A DNA stretch of 13,225 bases from Syntrophaceae bacterium UBA4810 (GTDB lineage: Bacteria; Desulfobacterota; Syntrophia; Syntrophales; Smithellaceae): contig DHGA01000062.1 of NCBI GenBank assembly GCA_002402545.1, positions 16,385 to 29,609 of the forward strand, read 5' to 3'. Positions within the stretch are counted from its first letter, which is position 1. Each line of letters begins with the position of its first letter. Both the position numbers and the translations under genes were made by a program. The notes below the pieces were generated by a model, which did no database searches, had not been told where the DNA came from, and saw only the letters and a list, made by a program, of their open reading frames with translations. Of the stretch, positions 1 to 6,963 are shown one piece after another.

Positions 1-11
1 AGGAGGTTTTT

Positions 12-902
12 ATGTCGGAATTGCTCAAAATGCTTGGTAGCCGCTACCCCATTATTCAGGGTCCTATTGGCATGTTTAACAGCCCTAAAATGGTGGCTGC
101 CGTCTCGGAGGCGGGCGCTTACGGGATGCTGGCGCTGGGTTTTATTAATGATACCGATGAGGTAAAGAAAATTGTCAGTGAAGTAAAAAAACTTACGGAT
201 AAGCCTTTCGGCGCTAACATCATGCTGATTAATCCTCAAAACGCGGAAATTTTGAAGGTATTGGCTGACGCAGACGTAAAAACCGTTACGACTTCCGTAG
301 GCTCGCCCAAAGATGTTTATCCGATCATCCATGGTCTGGGCATGAAAGGAATACACGTGGTGCTGGCCCTACCGCACGCGATTGCCGCGGTTAAGGCCGG
401 CGCGGACGCTATTATTGTCGTCGGCTCCGAGGCCGGTGGACTCCGTTCGCGTAATCCAGAATCTTCCACCATGGTACTGGTGCCGCTCGTGGCCGATAAT
501 GTTGATGTGCCTATTGTCGCCGCCGGAGGCATTGCCGATTCCCGCGGTTATAAAGCGGCGCTGGCTTTGGGTGCGCAGGGCGTGCAGGTGGGAACAAGAT
601 TTCTGGCGTCCCAAGAAAGTCCCGCTTCAGAGCATTGGAAAAAAGCGATTGTCGAGTGCGGTGATGGCGGCACGGATTTAATTCCCGCGCTGAACATGAA
701 AGTGGCGCAGAGAATTATTGTCACGCCATGGGTTAAAGAAAAAATGGCTGACCCGGCGGTCAAAGATGTTGCCGCTGAACTGGAGATTGATCCCGACCAG
801 ACCGGCAATTATGAGCGCGCCGCGTTCGGCGCCGGGCAGGTAAGCGCCTTAATCAGAGATATCAAGCCGATCAAGAAAATTGTTCGGGAGATGGTTTCTT
901 AA
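12..902 (+). CDS. Nitronate monooxygenase / FabK-like FMN-dependent oxidoreductase
   Basis: This is a 296-residue TIM-barrel flavoprotein of the NPD family, which includes nitronate monooxygenases and FabK-type enoyl-ACP reductases. Visible family motifs are YPIIQGPIG at residues 12-20, PFGANIML at 65-72, the phosphate-binding AAGGIADSRG at 170-179 and GVQVGTRF at 190-197, which together indicate FMN binding. The family's usual EAGGH motif reads EAGGL here (residues 140-144), so the histidine commonly linked to catalysis is missing. The true substrate is therefore uncertain, and calling it a nitronate monooxygenase or FabK would be overreach. A perfect AGGAGG five bases before the ATG fixes the start. 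The carboxyltransferase gene begins 25 bp downstream on the same strand, so the two are very likely cotranscribed, which suggests a role in acyl-CoA or acyl-ACP metabolism. The protein is slightly shorter than typical FabK. The promoter lies outside the window. Confidence 0.88.
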   Translation: MSELLKMLGSRYPIIQGPIGMFNSPKMVAAVSEAGAYGMLALGFINDTDEVKKIVSEVKKLTDKPFGANIMLINPQNAEILKVLADADVKTVTTSVGSPKDVYPIIHGLGMKGIHVVLALPHAIAAVKAGADAIIVVGSEAGGLRSRNPESSTMVLVPLVADNVDVPIVAAGGIADSRGYKAALALGAQGVQVGTRFLASQESPASEHWKKAIVECGDGGTDLIPALNMKVAQRIIVTPWVKEKMADPAVKDVAAELEIDPDQTGNYERAAFGAGQVSALIRDIKPIKKIVREMVS

Positions 903-927
903 AAAATATCAGTGGAGCAGATAAAAG

Positions 928-2556
928 ATGAAAGCGAAAGACCATAATCGAAAAGAAAAAGCGCTTCAGTCTGCGGCAGAGGGTGCTGACGATTCCCCCC
1001 GCGCCGATCTGGCGGAGGTAATTAAAAGACATTCTTACGGGCTGGATGAAAACCGCCCCGATGTAGTTGCGAAAAGGGCAAAGAAAAATCAGCGCACGAC
1101 GCGCGCCAACGTGGAAGACCTTTTTGATAAGGGGAGTTTTATCGAATACGGCGCGCTGACGATGGCGGCGCAGCGCAAACGCCGTTCCCTCGATGATTTA
1201 ATAGAGAGAACTCCCGGAGATGGCATGATTGCCGGTATCGGCACGATAAACACTGATAAATATTCCGCGGGAAAATGCCGCTGCATGGTATTGGCTTATG
1301 ATTACAGCGTGCTGGCCGGCACACAGGGTTTTTTTAATCACAAGAAAAAAGACCGCATGCTAAACCTGGCGCATGAAGAGCGTTTGCCATTGATTTTGTT
1401 TGCCGAAGGCGGCGGCGGACGTCCCGGCGATGTGGATGCCGAAGGAATCGTAGTAGCTGGTCTGGATTTAAGAACATTCAGCCTGTTTGGAGGGCTGAGC
1501 GGAAAAGCGCCGTTGATTGGTGTTGTATCTGGTCCGTGTTTTGCGGGCAATGCCGCGCTTTTAGGCTGCTGCGACGTGATTATCGCTGCTAAAAATTCCA
1601 ATATCGGAATGGGTGGTCCGGTAATGATTGAAGGAGGGGGTCTGGGCGTTTTTAGACCGGAAGAAATTGGTCCTATGGACGTGCAGACGCAAAACGGTGT
1701 CGTGGATATTGAAGTCGCTGACGATGTGGAGATGGTGGCTGCCATAAAAAAATATCTTTCCTATTTTCAGGGGGTAACTTCAAAATGGGAAGCTAGTGAT
1801 CAGAAGCGCCTGCGCAAACTGATTCCGGAAAACAGACGGCGCGCCTATGATGTACGTGTGGTCATCCGGGCGCTGGCGGATACAGATTCTTTTCTGGAGC
1901 TGCGCCCCAAGTTTGGACAGTGCATGGTCACCGGTTTTATCAGAATAGAAGGCAGGCCTTTCGGTCTTATCGCTAATAACTGCATGCATATGGCCGGCGC
2001 AATTGAGGCGGAAGGAGCGGATAAGGCGGCAAGACTAATGCAGATTTGCGAAGCGCACAATCTGCCGATCCTGTCTTTATGCGACACGCCCGGATTTATG
2101 GTCGGGCCGGAAATAGAAAAACGCGCGCAGGTGCGCCATGTCTGCCGCATGTTTGTTATCGGTTCTCATCTGACTGTTCCTTATTTCACGGTAATTCTGC
2201 GCCGCGGTTACGGCCTGGGTGTTATGGCCATGGCCAGGGGAGGCTTCCACGATTCTTTTTTTACCGCTTCATGGCCTACGGGAGAATTCGGGGGCATGGG
2301 TCTGGAAGGCGCGGTAAAAGCCGGTTTTAAAAAAGAGTTGGAGGCGATTAAAGATCCGGCCGAGAGGGAATCATTGTATGAAAATCTTGTAGCCCAGATG
2401 TATGAAAGGGGTAAAGCAATCAACATGGCTGCGCATCTGGAAATCGACGCGGTGATTGATCCGGCCGACACGCGCAACTGGATTATGCGGGGGTTAAGTT
2501 CCGCGGCCGCGCGAAAGCCGGACAAGGGCAATCACGCGTATGTGGATCCGTGGTAG
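928..2556 (+). CDS. Acyl-CoA carboxylase carboxyltransferase subunit (biotin-dependent)
   Basis: This 542-residue protein has the two-lobed crotonase-fold architecture of acetyl-/propionyl-CoA carboxylase beta subunits, which move CO2 between carboxybiotin and an acyl-CoA. The N-terminal lobe (about 60-285) contains DLFDKGSFIEYG at 64-75, GGLSGKAPLIGVVSGPCFAG at 188-207 and a glycine-rich segment at 228-240. The C-terminal lobe (about 305-525) contains CDTPGFMVGPEIEKR at 385-399 and RRGYGLGVMAMARGGF at 425-440, corresponding to the usual DTPGF and R-x-YGG-type motifs. A charged 30-residue N-terminal tail precedes the fold. No biotin carboxylase or biotin carrier gene is present in the window, so partner subunits must be encoded elsewhere or the protein may act as a decarboxylase component, as in glutaconyl-CoA-type enzymes. 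The GGAG at 914-917 is a modest ribosome binding site about ten bases from the ATG. The acyl-CoA substrate cannot be told from sequence alone. Confidence 0.88.
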   Translation: MKAKDHNRKEKALQSAAEGADDSPRADLAEVIKRHSYGLDENRPDVVAKRAKKNQRTTRANVEDLFDKGSFIEYGALTMAAQRKRRSLDDLIERTPGDGMIAGIGTINTDKYSAGKCRCMVLAYDYSVLAGTQGFFNHKKKDRMLNLAHEERLPLILFAEGGGGRPGDVDAEGIVVAGLDLRTFSLFGGLSGKAPLIGVVSGPCFAGNAALLGCCDVIIAAKNSNIGMGGPVMIEGGGLGVFRPEEIGPMDVQTQNGVVDIEVADDVEMVAAIKKYLSYFQGVTSKWEASDQKRLRKLIPENRRRAYDVRVVIRALADTDSFLELRPKFGQCMVTGFIRIEGRPFGLIANNCMHMAGAIEAEGADKAARLMQICEAHNLPILSLCDTPGFMVGPEIEKRAQVRHVCRMFVIGSHLTVPYFTVILRRGYGLGVMAMARGGFHDSFFTASWPTGEFGGMGLEGAVKAGFKKELEAIKDPAERESLYENLVAQMYERGKAINMAAHLEIDAVIDPADTRNWIMRGLSSAAARKPDKGNHAYVDPW

Positions 2557-2639
2557 CAATAAAATGTTTCTGCTTGGTTGGTTATAAGGTTGGTGACCAT
2601 CTTTTAGTCAAAGCCGTCGTGATTATTGAAAAAGTAAGC

Positions 2640-2674
2640 AGCGAGGTATTGTGTATGTTAGCACTTACCTCGCT
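2640..2674 (+). terminator. Long hairpin after the carboxyltransferase operon (possible terminator)
   Basis: AGCGAGGTA at 2640-2648 pairs perfectly with TACCTCGCT at 2666-2674. An inner GTG/CAC (2651-2653 with 2662-2664) extends the stem. Only a short T-run follows (TTTGCT), so termination is plausible but not clear. It lies about 85 bp after the stop codon. A second inverted repeat, AGCGGTT at 2714-2720 with AACCGCT at 2739-2745, sits between the convergent genes and could serve the opposite strand. Confidence 0.4.
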
Positions 2675-2805
2675 TTGCTATGCTATAAAGCTTAACTCCG
2701 GGAAGCGCCGGATAGCGGTTGAATTAAAGATAAAAAATAACCGCTGTGTTCAGATACTGCACGGATAGTGCTGCCTTCAGTTTTAGAAGAATCAAAAAGT
2801 GAAAG

Positions 2806-3228
2806 TTACTTTGGTTTTTCATTGTCTTTATTCAGGTTCAGTTCAATATCGTCGAGCACATCTGTGAGCTTTTCGGTTTTATCAATAACTATGGTCGAAT
2901 CTCCCAATGCGCCCGGCTGAAGTGTTGTGGTGGCGGATGATTTTTTTGTTTTGTTTATCTGCCATGATTCTCCCGAAGAGAGAATAACCCAGTTGTTAAG
3001 TTCGAATTGTATATCACGCACTTGAGGCAGGGCGGAAATTTCCCGTGCGATGTTTTCTATTTCCTGAGCGGAAAAATCTCTGTCCGGCCGCACCAGGTCT
3101 CCATAGAGGTAAACAGAAGAGCCTGTAAAGGAATAATCTATTTTGGAAAGGTCTGCGTCATGGCGCGTGAAAATCATCCTGACTTTCCGGTTAATTTCGT
3201 AACGCGATACCTGGTCTTCGAGCGGCAT
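2806..3228 (-). CDS. Small protein with BON-like segment
   Basis: This is a 140-residue protein with no signal peptide or membrane helix. Residues 11-80 follow a BON-like pattern: a short helix, then the beta segment IDYSFTGSSVYLYGDLV, a helix (SAQEIENIAREISAL), then VRDIQFELNNW, where a residue stretch 'remembers' polarity like OsmY/BON modules. The C-terminal third is polar and probably disordered (SSATTTLQPGALGDS), ending in an acidic amphipathic helix around residues 118-133. I do not recognise a named family, and the BON assignment is by eye. AAGGA lies about eight bases before the ATG. The start codon is only two bases after the stop of the upstream 66-residue gene, which indicates translational coupling and shared function. 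Confidence 0.72.
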   Translation of the reverse strand: MPLEDQVSRYEINRKVRMIFTRHDADLSKIDYSFTGSSVYLYGDLVRPDRDFSAQEIENIAREISALPQVRDIQFELNNWVILSSGESWQINKTKKSSATTTLQPGALGDSTIVIDKTEKLTDVLDDIELNLNKDNEKPK

Positions 3229-3230
3229 AT

Positions 3231-3431
3231 TTATGTCCTTTTATATGATAAAACTTCTCTGACGGTGTTCAATCCTTTATATCCGTCAGCAATCCAGACG
3301 TATAAGTCCTGCACAGTGACATTGCTGGAGCAGATAAATTGACGGGCGCCAGCCGGCAGGCTTTTTGGATCTTGCTCGCTTCTGTAAATTTTTAATGAGT
3401 CATTGGGAAAAATGACCAGATAATATGTCAT
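3231..3431 (-). CDS. Small conserved-looking protein upstream of the BON-like gene
   Basis: This 66-residue, probably cytoplasmic protein has no membrane segment or signal peptide. It begins with a strand-like MTYYLVIFPNDSLKIYRS and ends in a helix rich in charged residues. I do not recognise its family. It is supported as a gene by GAGG seven bases before the ATG, by the two-base spacing to the next gene, and by a good promoter candidate directly upstream. It is the first gene of a two-gene unit on this strand. Its function is unknown. The partner's BON-like segment suggests involvement with membranes, polymers or a larger assembly, but that is only inference. Confidence 0.68.
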   Translation of the reverse strand: MTYYLVIFPNDSLKIYRSEQDPKSLPAGARQFICSSNVTVQDLYVWIADGYKGLNTVREVLSYKRT

Positions 3432-3458
3432 GATTGAGCCTCGATAATATAGTTCTTT

Positions 3459-3486
3459 ATATTATAGATAAATTTATAAAGAGCAA
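3459..3486 (-). promoter_or_regulatory. Sigma70-type promoter for the 3431/3228 gene pair
   Basis: On the minus strand, a -35 TTGCTC (3481-3486) and a -10 TAATAT (3459-3464) are separated by 16 bp. Transcription would start near 3452 and give a leader of about 20 nt containing the GAGG ribosome binding site. The area is very AT-rich, which weakens specificity. Confidence 0.5.
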
Positions 3487-3838
3487 GCGGGATTATTAAT
3501 ATCGGGCACGCAGATTATTGATTGTCAAAAGACGGGGGAAAAAAGAAAACCAAAATATTAATGTTCAAACCTAAAATAAAGCATGGTTTTTATTTATGAA
3601 GCATAGACTCAATGCCAATGCCATCGCCCTTCCGTTTTCGCTCGTTGAAGCTTTAAAGGATGAATACCCGATGAACCACCTGAAAAGACAATTGCCTGTA
3701 AAGCTGCTTTGAATCAGATAGTTGGCACAGTATATTAAATTATCGTAATCAGACGCTGTGGAATTATATACAGACATGTGATACGGATAAAAGAAAATAA
3801 TGCTCTAGATTATCTTGTAATTTGCTAGGATGAGGATT
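3487..3838. other. Gene-poor stretch with a short unassigned reading frame
   Basis: No convincing gene is seen here. On the plus strand, positions 3596-3712 encode a 38-residue frame (MKHRLNANAIALPFSLVEAL...) with a natural-looking composition but no ribosome binding site. It could be the remnant of a longer gene or chance. An opposing frame at 3571-3777 has an unnatural composition. A TTGGCA near 3721 is a weak -35-like match upstream of the small membrane protein gene, with no good -10. Confidence 0.35.
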
Positions 3839-4030
3839 ATGAACAAGAAAAATGCGGGGAAATGGCCGGGTATGGGATTGATCTTGGCGGGGGCGATTGT
3901 TTTTTTAGTTGGTATAATTATTATCTTATTTAAAGAATTGAATATCCCGCGTTACTGGATACCTGCCGTTGTTGGCTTGATGCTTATACTGGCTGGGATT
4001 GTTCTAAATAGAATAAGAAGTTGGTTTTAA
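3839..4030 (+). CDS. Small two-helix inner-membrane protein
   Basis: This 63-residue protein has two predicted transmembrane helices at about residues 12-31 (MGLILAGAIVFLVGIIIIL) and 40-57 (WIPAVVGLMLILAGIVL), a lysine-rich N terminus and an Arg-rich C-terminal end. That layout suggests both ends lie in the cytoplasm. I chose the ATG at 3839 because AGGATGAGG directly precedes it. The in-frame ATG at 3830 lies inside that sequence and lacks its own site. It is a hypothetical protein with no recognised family and no obvious operon partner. Confidence 0.7.
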   Translation: MNKKNAGKWPGMGLILAGAIVFLVGIIIILFKELNIPRYWIPAVVGLMLILAGIVLNRIRSWF

Positions 4031-4064
4031 TAATCAGCAGGGTTTAGTTTCGCGAAAAAGATTA

Positions 4065-4131
4065 TTAAGAAATGCGCCTAGGCGTTATACCTAAATTAAC
4101 GGCCGAGCGACATCTCTGGTAGATTTCTTAA
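4065..4131. repeat. Inverted repeat TTAAGAAAT / ATTTCTTAA
   Basis: A perfect 9-bp inverted repeat (4065-4073 and 4123-4131) encloses 49 bp that are more GC-rich than their surroundings. It could be the stem of an RNA structure or the ends of a tiny element. No target-site duplication was obvious. Confidence 0.4.
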
Positions 4132-4146
4132 GCTCGAATATTTTTT

Positions 4147-4378
4147 AATCAACTTATAGAAGAAACAATTTTTGCGGCATCTCTTGTTTTTGGCTGTTCC
4201 GATCTGAAGAAGATATCATCACCACCCAAAAGTATAAAAAAATTGATACGATTGTTTACGCGGAAGGCCGCTGGAATCCTCTGCCGGAAACAAAAATAAA
4301 GTTTATCGCAAAAATTAATTCAGTAATCAGCGTTATTGCCGTCAGTATAATATTTCTTTTGCGTCTGCTCCTAAAACA
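4147..4378 (+). pseudogene. Possible frameshifted remnant of a small lipoprotein-like gene
   Basis: Two frames join into something protein-like. The first reads NQLIEETIFAASLVFGCSDL from 4147, resembling a signal sequence with a lipobox (VFGC). From 4203 the next frame reads SEEDIITTQKYKKIDTIV, then a segment with AEGRWNPLPETKIKF, followed by a hydrophobic helix. A frame change near 4200-4205 would join them. No start codon with a ribosome binding site exists, and the second frame runs into the 3' end of the opposing gene before stopping at 4430. This looks like a decayed small exported-protein gene, but I know no relative. Confidence 0.3.
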
Positions 4379-4852
4379 CTATTTCTTCGTTGGTTTGCGC
4401 TTTTTAAAATCAGGGCAAAGTGCGGTTTGAAGTTCCGCCATAAAGGAATCAGGAACAATACGGCTCCATTTTTTATCGGGTTTCGATGATGAGTATATGG
4501 CTTTGCCCTTCACGTCATAAAAAACGGCGGAAATCAGTCTGTGCTTGTTATTCGCGCAGTCAATTTCATTTACCGATAAGTCATGGCTCATCATATCGGG
4601 ATTCTTAGGCGCTTTATTTATTTGCTTAAGCGACGCAAAGGCCATTTTTTTGTCGCTTTTGCTTATGTATTCGAATTTATTAAAAACGCGGATAATATTT
4701 CCGCTTATTTTTTTAATGCTGCTCTTATCATAATACAGACGGGCTCCGGAGGGAGATGACGCGCAGAGGATCCATTCGGTCGCCCACGCCTGATTGATGA
4801 ACAAAAAAAGCAGTCCTAGGAAAATAGTGTAAAGAAAATATTTTATTTTCAT
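4379..4852 (-). CDS. Exported surface-adhesin protein E-like protein
   Basis: This 157-residue protein has a clear signal peptide (hydrophobic residues about 5-20, likely cleavage after AWA at 22-24). The mature part follows the pattern I associate with the surface-adhesin protein E (Adhesin_E) family of small secreted proteins: W27 at the start, YYDKSSIK at 40-47, an IIRVFNKFEY strand at 53-62, VNEIDC at 94-99, a FYDVKGKAIY turn at 111-120, W129, VPDS at 133-136 and a final Cys at 146. Cys30, Cys99 and Cys146 could give a disulfide in the periplasm. In relatives the domain is often found in uncharacterised secreted proteins, so 'adhesin' should not be taken literally. AGGAG ten bases before the ATG supports the start. 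It follows the Cache-domain gene by 60 bp and is probably cotranscribed. Confidence 0.75.
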   Translation of the reverse strand: MKIKYFLYTIFLGLLFLFINQAWATEWILCASSPSGARLYYDKSSIKKISGNIIRVFNKFEYISKSDKKMAFASLKQINKAPKNPDMMSHDLSVNEIDCANNKHRLISAVFYDVKGKAIYSSSKPDKKWSRIVPDSFMAELQTALCPDFKKRKPTKK

Positions 4853-4912
4853 TATCTTTTCTCCTGGTAATAATTTTATTTATGGTTTGCTTCCTGGCCT
4901 GCCGGGTGTCCA

Positions 4913-5449
4913 TTACGGCGTATACACGCCGGTGCCGATAAAATAATTCGTGCCTGGTATTGGTTCCACGTAGCCAATTTTTTTAAATTCATTTTTGTAG
5001 CCTGGCTTTACCCAGTAATATTCTACAAAACCACCACCTTTTTTTGCCGTGGCGCTCAATTCCCGGATGACATATTTATTCTTCGCGTCTCTGTACTTGT
5101 AGAGATTCTTACCTTCTAAATTCTTTTCGGTTGCGTGAGCAATGTTAACGCATTTGTAATCATAGACATAAAAATATCCTGAGTTGTCAGCGTAAAAACG
5201 TACCGGAGTGACAAAGGCGCGTATCAAATCGACTCGCTGTCTTTCGCTTTTTACGCCCTTGAGAATTTCTCCCAATCCGATTGCCGCGGTATGTACCACT
5301 GCTACCGCTGTTTCTTTGTCGCATTCTGTTTTCGCTTTATCTCTGGCAAGTGCGACATTCGTGGTAAAAATGATTGCGCCGAGAAAAAAAGCGATCATTA
5401 GTATCGTGAAAGTATTTCCCGCATTTTCTTCTTTGCAGCACTTTTTCAT
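4913..5449 (-). CDS. Solitary exported Cache-domain (sCache_2-like) protein
   Basis: This 178-residue protein has one N-terminal hydrophobic segment (about 14-35, ending near ALA), acting as a signal peptide or anchor. A single Cache domain fills the rest. Its characteristic elements are GYFYVYDYKCVNIAHA at 91-106, LEGKNLYKYRDAKNKYVIREL at 111-131, GGGFVEYYWVKPG at 138-150 and IGYVEPIPGTNYFIGTGVY at 158-176. Cache domains normally bind small extracellular ligands as the sensor part of chemoreceptors and histidine kinases. Here there is no signalling domain, so it probably works as a free periplasmic ligand-binding protein or with a partner. AAGGAGG about ten bases before the ATG is strong, and a good promoter lies upstream. 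It leads a likely two-gene unit with the adhesin-E-like gene. The proximal cysteines near the N terminus (CC at 4-5) are unusual but precede the hydrophobic core and do not form a lipobox. Confidence 0.87.
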   Translation of the reverse strand: MKKCCKEENAGNTFTILMIAFFLGAIIFTTNVALARDKAKTECDKETAVAVVHTAAIGLGEILKGVKSERQRVDLIRAFVTPVRFYADNSGYFYVYDYKCVNIAHATEKNLEGKNLYKYRDAKNKYVIRELSATAKKGGGFVEYYWVKPGYKNEFKKIGYVEPIPGTNYFIGTGVYTP

Positions 5450-5502
5450 GGCGGCTTTTCCTCCTTTGTGGATATAATAAAGATTATCAACTGATCGAAT
5501 AT

Positions 5503-5530
5503 ATTATAAACCATCAGCGGGATTTATCAA
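5503..5530 (-). promoter_or_regulatory. Sigma70 promoter for the Cache gene
   Basis: On the minus strand, -35 TTGATA (5525-5530) and -10 TATAAT (5503-5508, full consensus) are 16 bp apart. The predicted start is near 5496. It lies just after the metK terminator, so this unit is independent of metK. Confidence 0.68.
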
Positions 5531-5560
5531 AGATATAGTTTTGCAAAGAGATCAGGCAAA

Positions 5561-5591
5561 TAAATAAGGCGGCTGGGAGCCGCCTTATTTA
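5561..5591 (-). terminator. Intrinsic terminator of metK
   Basis: A perfect 13-bp stem (5561-5573 with 5579-5591, core AAGGCGGC/GCCGCCTT) closes on a five-base loop TGGGA. It starts 11 bp beyond the metK stop. The A/T-rich outer arms provide U-rich tails in both directions, so it could also act on plus-strand transcripts. Confidence 0.92.
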
Positions 5592-5602
5592 TCAAGGGTC
5601 TG

Positions 5603-6787
5603 TTATTTTAATTTCGCCGCCTGCCGCAGGGCATCAACGCGGTCAGTTTTTTCCCAGGGGAAACCTTTGCGTCCGAAATGGCCGTAGTTACAGCTTTTGC
5701 GGTAACTCCATCCTTTAGGCGTGGTAAGTCCCAAATCCTTAATCATCATTGCCGGGCGGAAATCAAATATTTTGCCCTCGGTAAGAATTTTGGAGATTTT
5801 ATCTTCGCTGATTTTGCCCGTGCCAAAAGTGCTTACGTTGATACTGAGCGGTTTTGCCACGCCTATGGCGTAGGCAATCTGAATTTCGCATTTTTCGGCA
5901 AGCTTCGCGGCAACAATGTTTTTGGCGGCATAGCGGGCATAATACGCGGCGGAACGGTCAACCTTGGAAGGATCCTTGCCGGAAAAAGCGCCGCCGCCGT
6001 GCGAACCTACTCCGCCGTAAGAATCAACGATAATCTTACGGCCGGTGACTCCGGAATCGCCGCAGGGGCCGCCAATGACAAACTTACCGGTGGGGTTGAT
6101 AAAAAATTCCGTGTGGCTGGAAAGCATTCCCGTTTTACCCAACACCTGTCTTGCTACTTCGATAAGATCCTTGCGGATTTTTTTCAGCGGAATATCGCGG
6201 GTCTGATGTGAAATAACAACGGTGGTGATTTTTACGGCTTTGCCGTCTTCGTGCAGAACGCTTACCTGCGCTTTGGAATCGGGGCGCAGATATTCGATTG
6301 CTCCTGCTTTACGCAGGCGCGTGAGTTCCTCCAGCAGGCTGTGCGCGAAGATGACCGGTGCCGGCATCAACTGAGGTGTGGCGTTGGACGCGTAGCCGAA
6401 CATCATGCCCTGGTCGCCCGCGCCTTGATCCTCAACTCGTTCACGGCAGACACCTTGGTTTATATCAGGCGACTGGCCGTGAATGGAAGTAACATAGTTG
6501 AAAGTATCCCAACTGAATCCTTCAGCAGGATCATCGTAGCCGATATCTTTTACGACCTGACGCGCGATTGTCTGTGAATTGATTTTATTCCAGTTTTTGC
6601 AAGTTATTTCTCCGAGATTGACGACAAGATTCGGCCCCACAGCGGTCTCGCAACCCACGTGGGCGTATTTATCCTGCTCCAGGCAAGCGTCCAGGATAGC
6701 GTCGGAAATCTGGTCGCATACTTTGTCGGGGTGGCCTTCGGAAACTGATTCTGAAGTGTAAATGTGTCTTGTTGATAATTTACTCAT
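5603..6787 (-). CDS. metK: S-adenosylmethionine synthase
   Basis: MetK makes S-adenosylmethionine from methionine and ATP, releasing phosphate and pyrophosphate, in the cytoplasm. The 394-residue length and motifs are typical: GHPDK at 18-22 (ATP binding), GAGDQGMMFGYA at 122-133 (methionine/adenine-binding loop), GGPCGDSGVTGRK at 239-251 and the GGGAFSGKDPSKVDRSA phosphate-binding signature at 264-280. All key Lys, Asp and His residues seen in the family appear intact. AAGGAAGG about ten bases before the ATG is the ribosome binding site. The gene is transcribed alone from a near-consensus promoter through a 170-nt leader that contains a probable SAM-responsive attenuator, and ends at a strong hairpin. 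Neighbouring genes are unrelated in function. Confidence 0.98.
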   Translation of the reverse strand: MSKLSTRHIYTSESVSEGHPDKVCDQISDAILDACLEQDKYAHVGCETAVGPNLVVNLGEITCKNWNKINSQTIARQVVKDIGYDDPAEGFSWDTFNYVTSIHGQSPDINQGVCRERVEDQGAGDQGMMFGYASNATPQLMPAPVIFAHSLLEELTRLRKAGAIEYLRPDSKAQVSVLHEDGKAVKITTVVISHQTRDIPLKKIRKDLIEVARQVLGKTGMLSSHTEFFINPTGKFVIGGPCGDSGVTGRKIIVDSYGGVGSHGGGAFSGKDPSKVDRSAAYYARYAAKNIVAAKLAEKCEIQIAYAIGVAKPLSINVSTFGTGKISEDKISKILTEGKIFDFRPAMMIKDLGLTTPKGWSYRKSCNYGHFGRKGFPWEKTDRVDALRQAAKLK

Positions 6788-6854
6788 ATAAATTTCCTTC
6801 CTTTTATTTATTCCTTTTTAATTTATTGTGCTTCTATTGAGCCGCTTATCAAAC

Positions 6855-6883
6855 AAAAAACCCGCGCCAGGAAGGCAACGGGC
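6855..6883 (-). terminator. Attenuator (intrinsic terminator) in the metK leader
   Basis: On the minus strand the arm CCCG-T-TGCC pairs with GGCG-CGGG around a TTCCT loop (stem 6861-6882, one bulged T), followed directly by six T (6855-6860). It is a textbook intrinsic terminator lying between the promoter and the metK start, about 70 nt before the ATG. Its position inside the leader implies conditional termination instead of gene-end termination. Confidence 0.88.
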
Positions 6884-6900
6884 TCATTTTCTGTCTTCTG

Positions 6901-6956
6901 CCGGCCTTTAGCACATTTATATAGCGGAGCAAGTAACCTGACTAACTTACCGCTTC
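6901..6956 (-). promoter_or_regulatory. Candidate SAM-II-like riboswitch aptamer upstream of metK
   Basis: Read on the minus strand, AGCGG (6954-6950) pairs with CCGCT (6927-6923) as a P1 stem. The segment after it, ATAAATGTGCTAAAGG (6920-6905), closely resembles the conserved 3' part of SAM-II aptamers, recalled as GAUAAAUGUAGCUAAAAAGG, and TTGC just before the P1 3' strand also matches. The P1 loop is longer than in classical SAM-II and can form an inner stem (TAAGT with ACTTG). A possible pseudoknot pairing is TTAGT (6945-6941) with GCTAA (6912-6908). The predicted transcript starts at the aptamer's first base, and an intrinsic terminator follows, so SAM binding would be expected to stop transcription of the SAM synthase. 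The family call is from memory of the consensus and is not tested by a covariance model. A different or variant SAM-sensing class is possible. Confidence 0.55.
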
Positions 6957-6963
6957 GGAACAG

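Noticed and set aside
2550..2768. 72-residue plus-strand frame after the carboxyltransferase
   Set aside because: It starts at GTG inside the preceding gene, has no ribosome binding site, and spans the terminator-like hairpins.
3571..3777. 68-residue minus-strand frame
   Set aside because: Unnatural composition, no ribosome binding site, and the opposite strand has an equally short, more protein-like frame.
5678..6761. Long plus-strand frames opposite metK
   Set aside because: They are shadows of the highly constrained metK coding sequence, with no start signals of their own.
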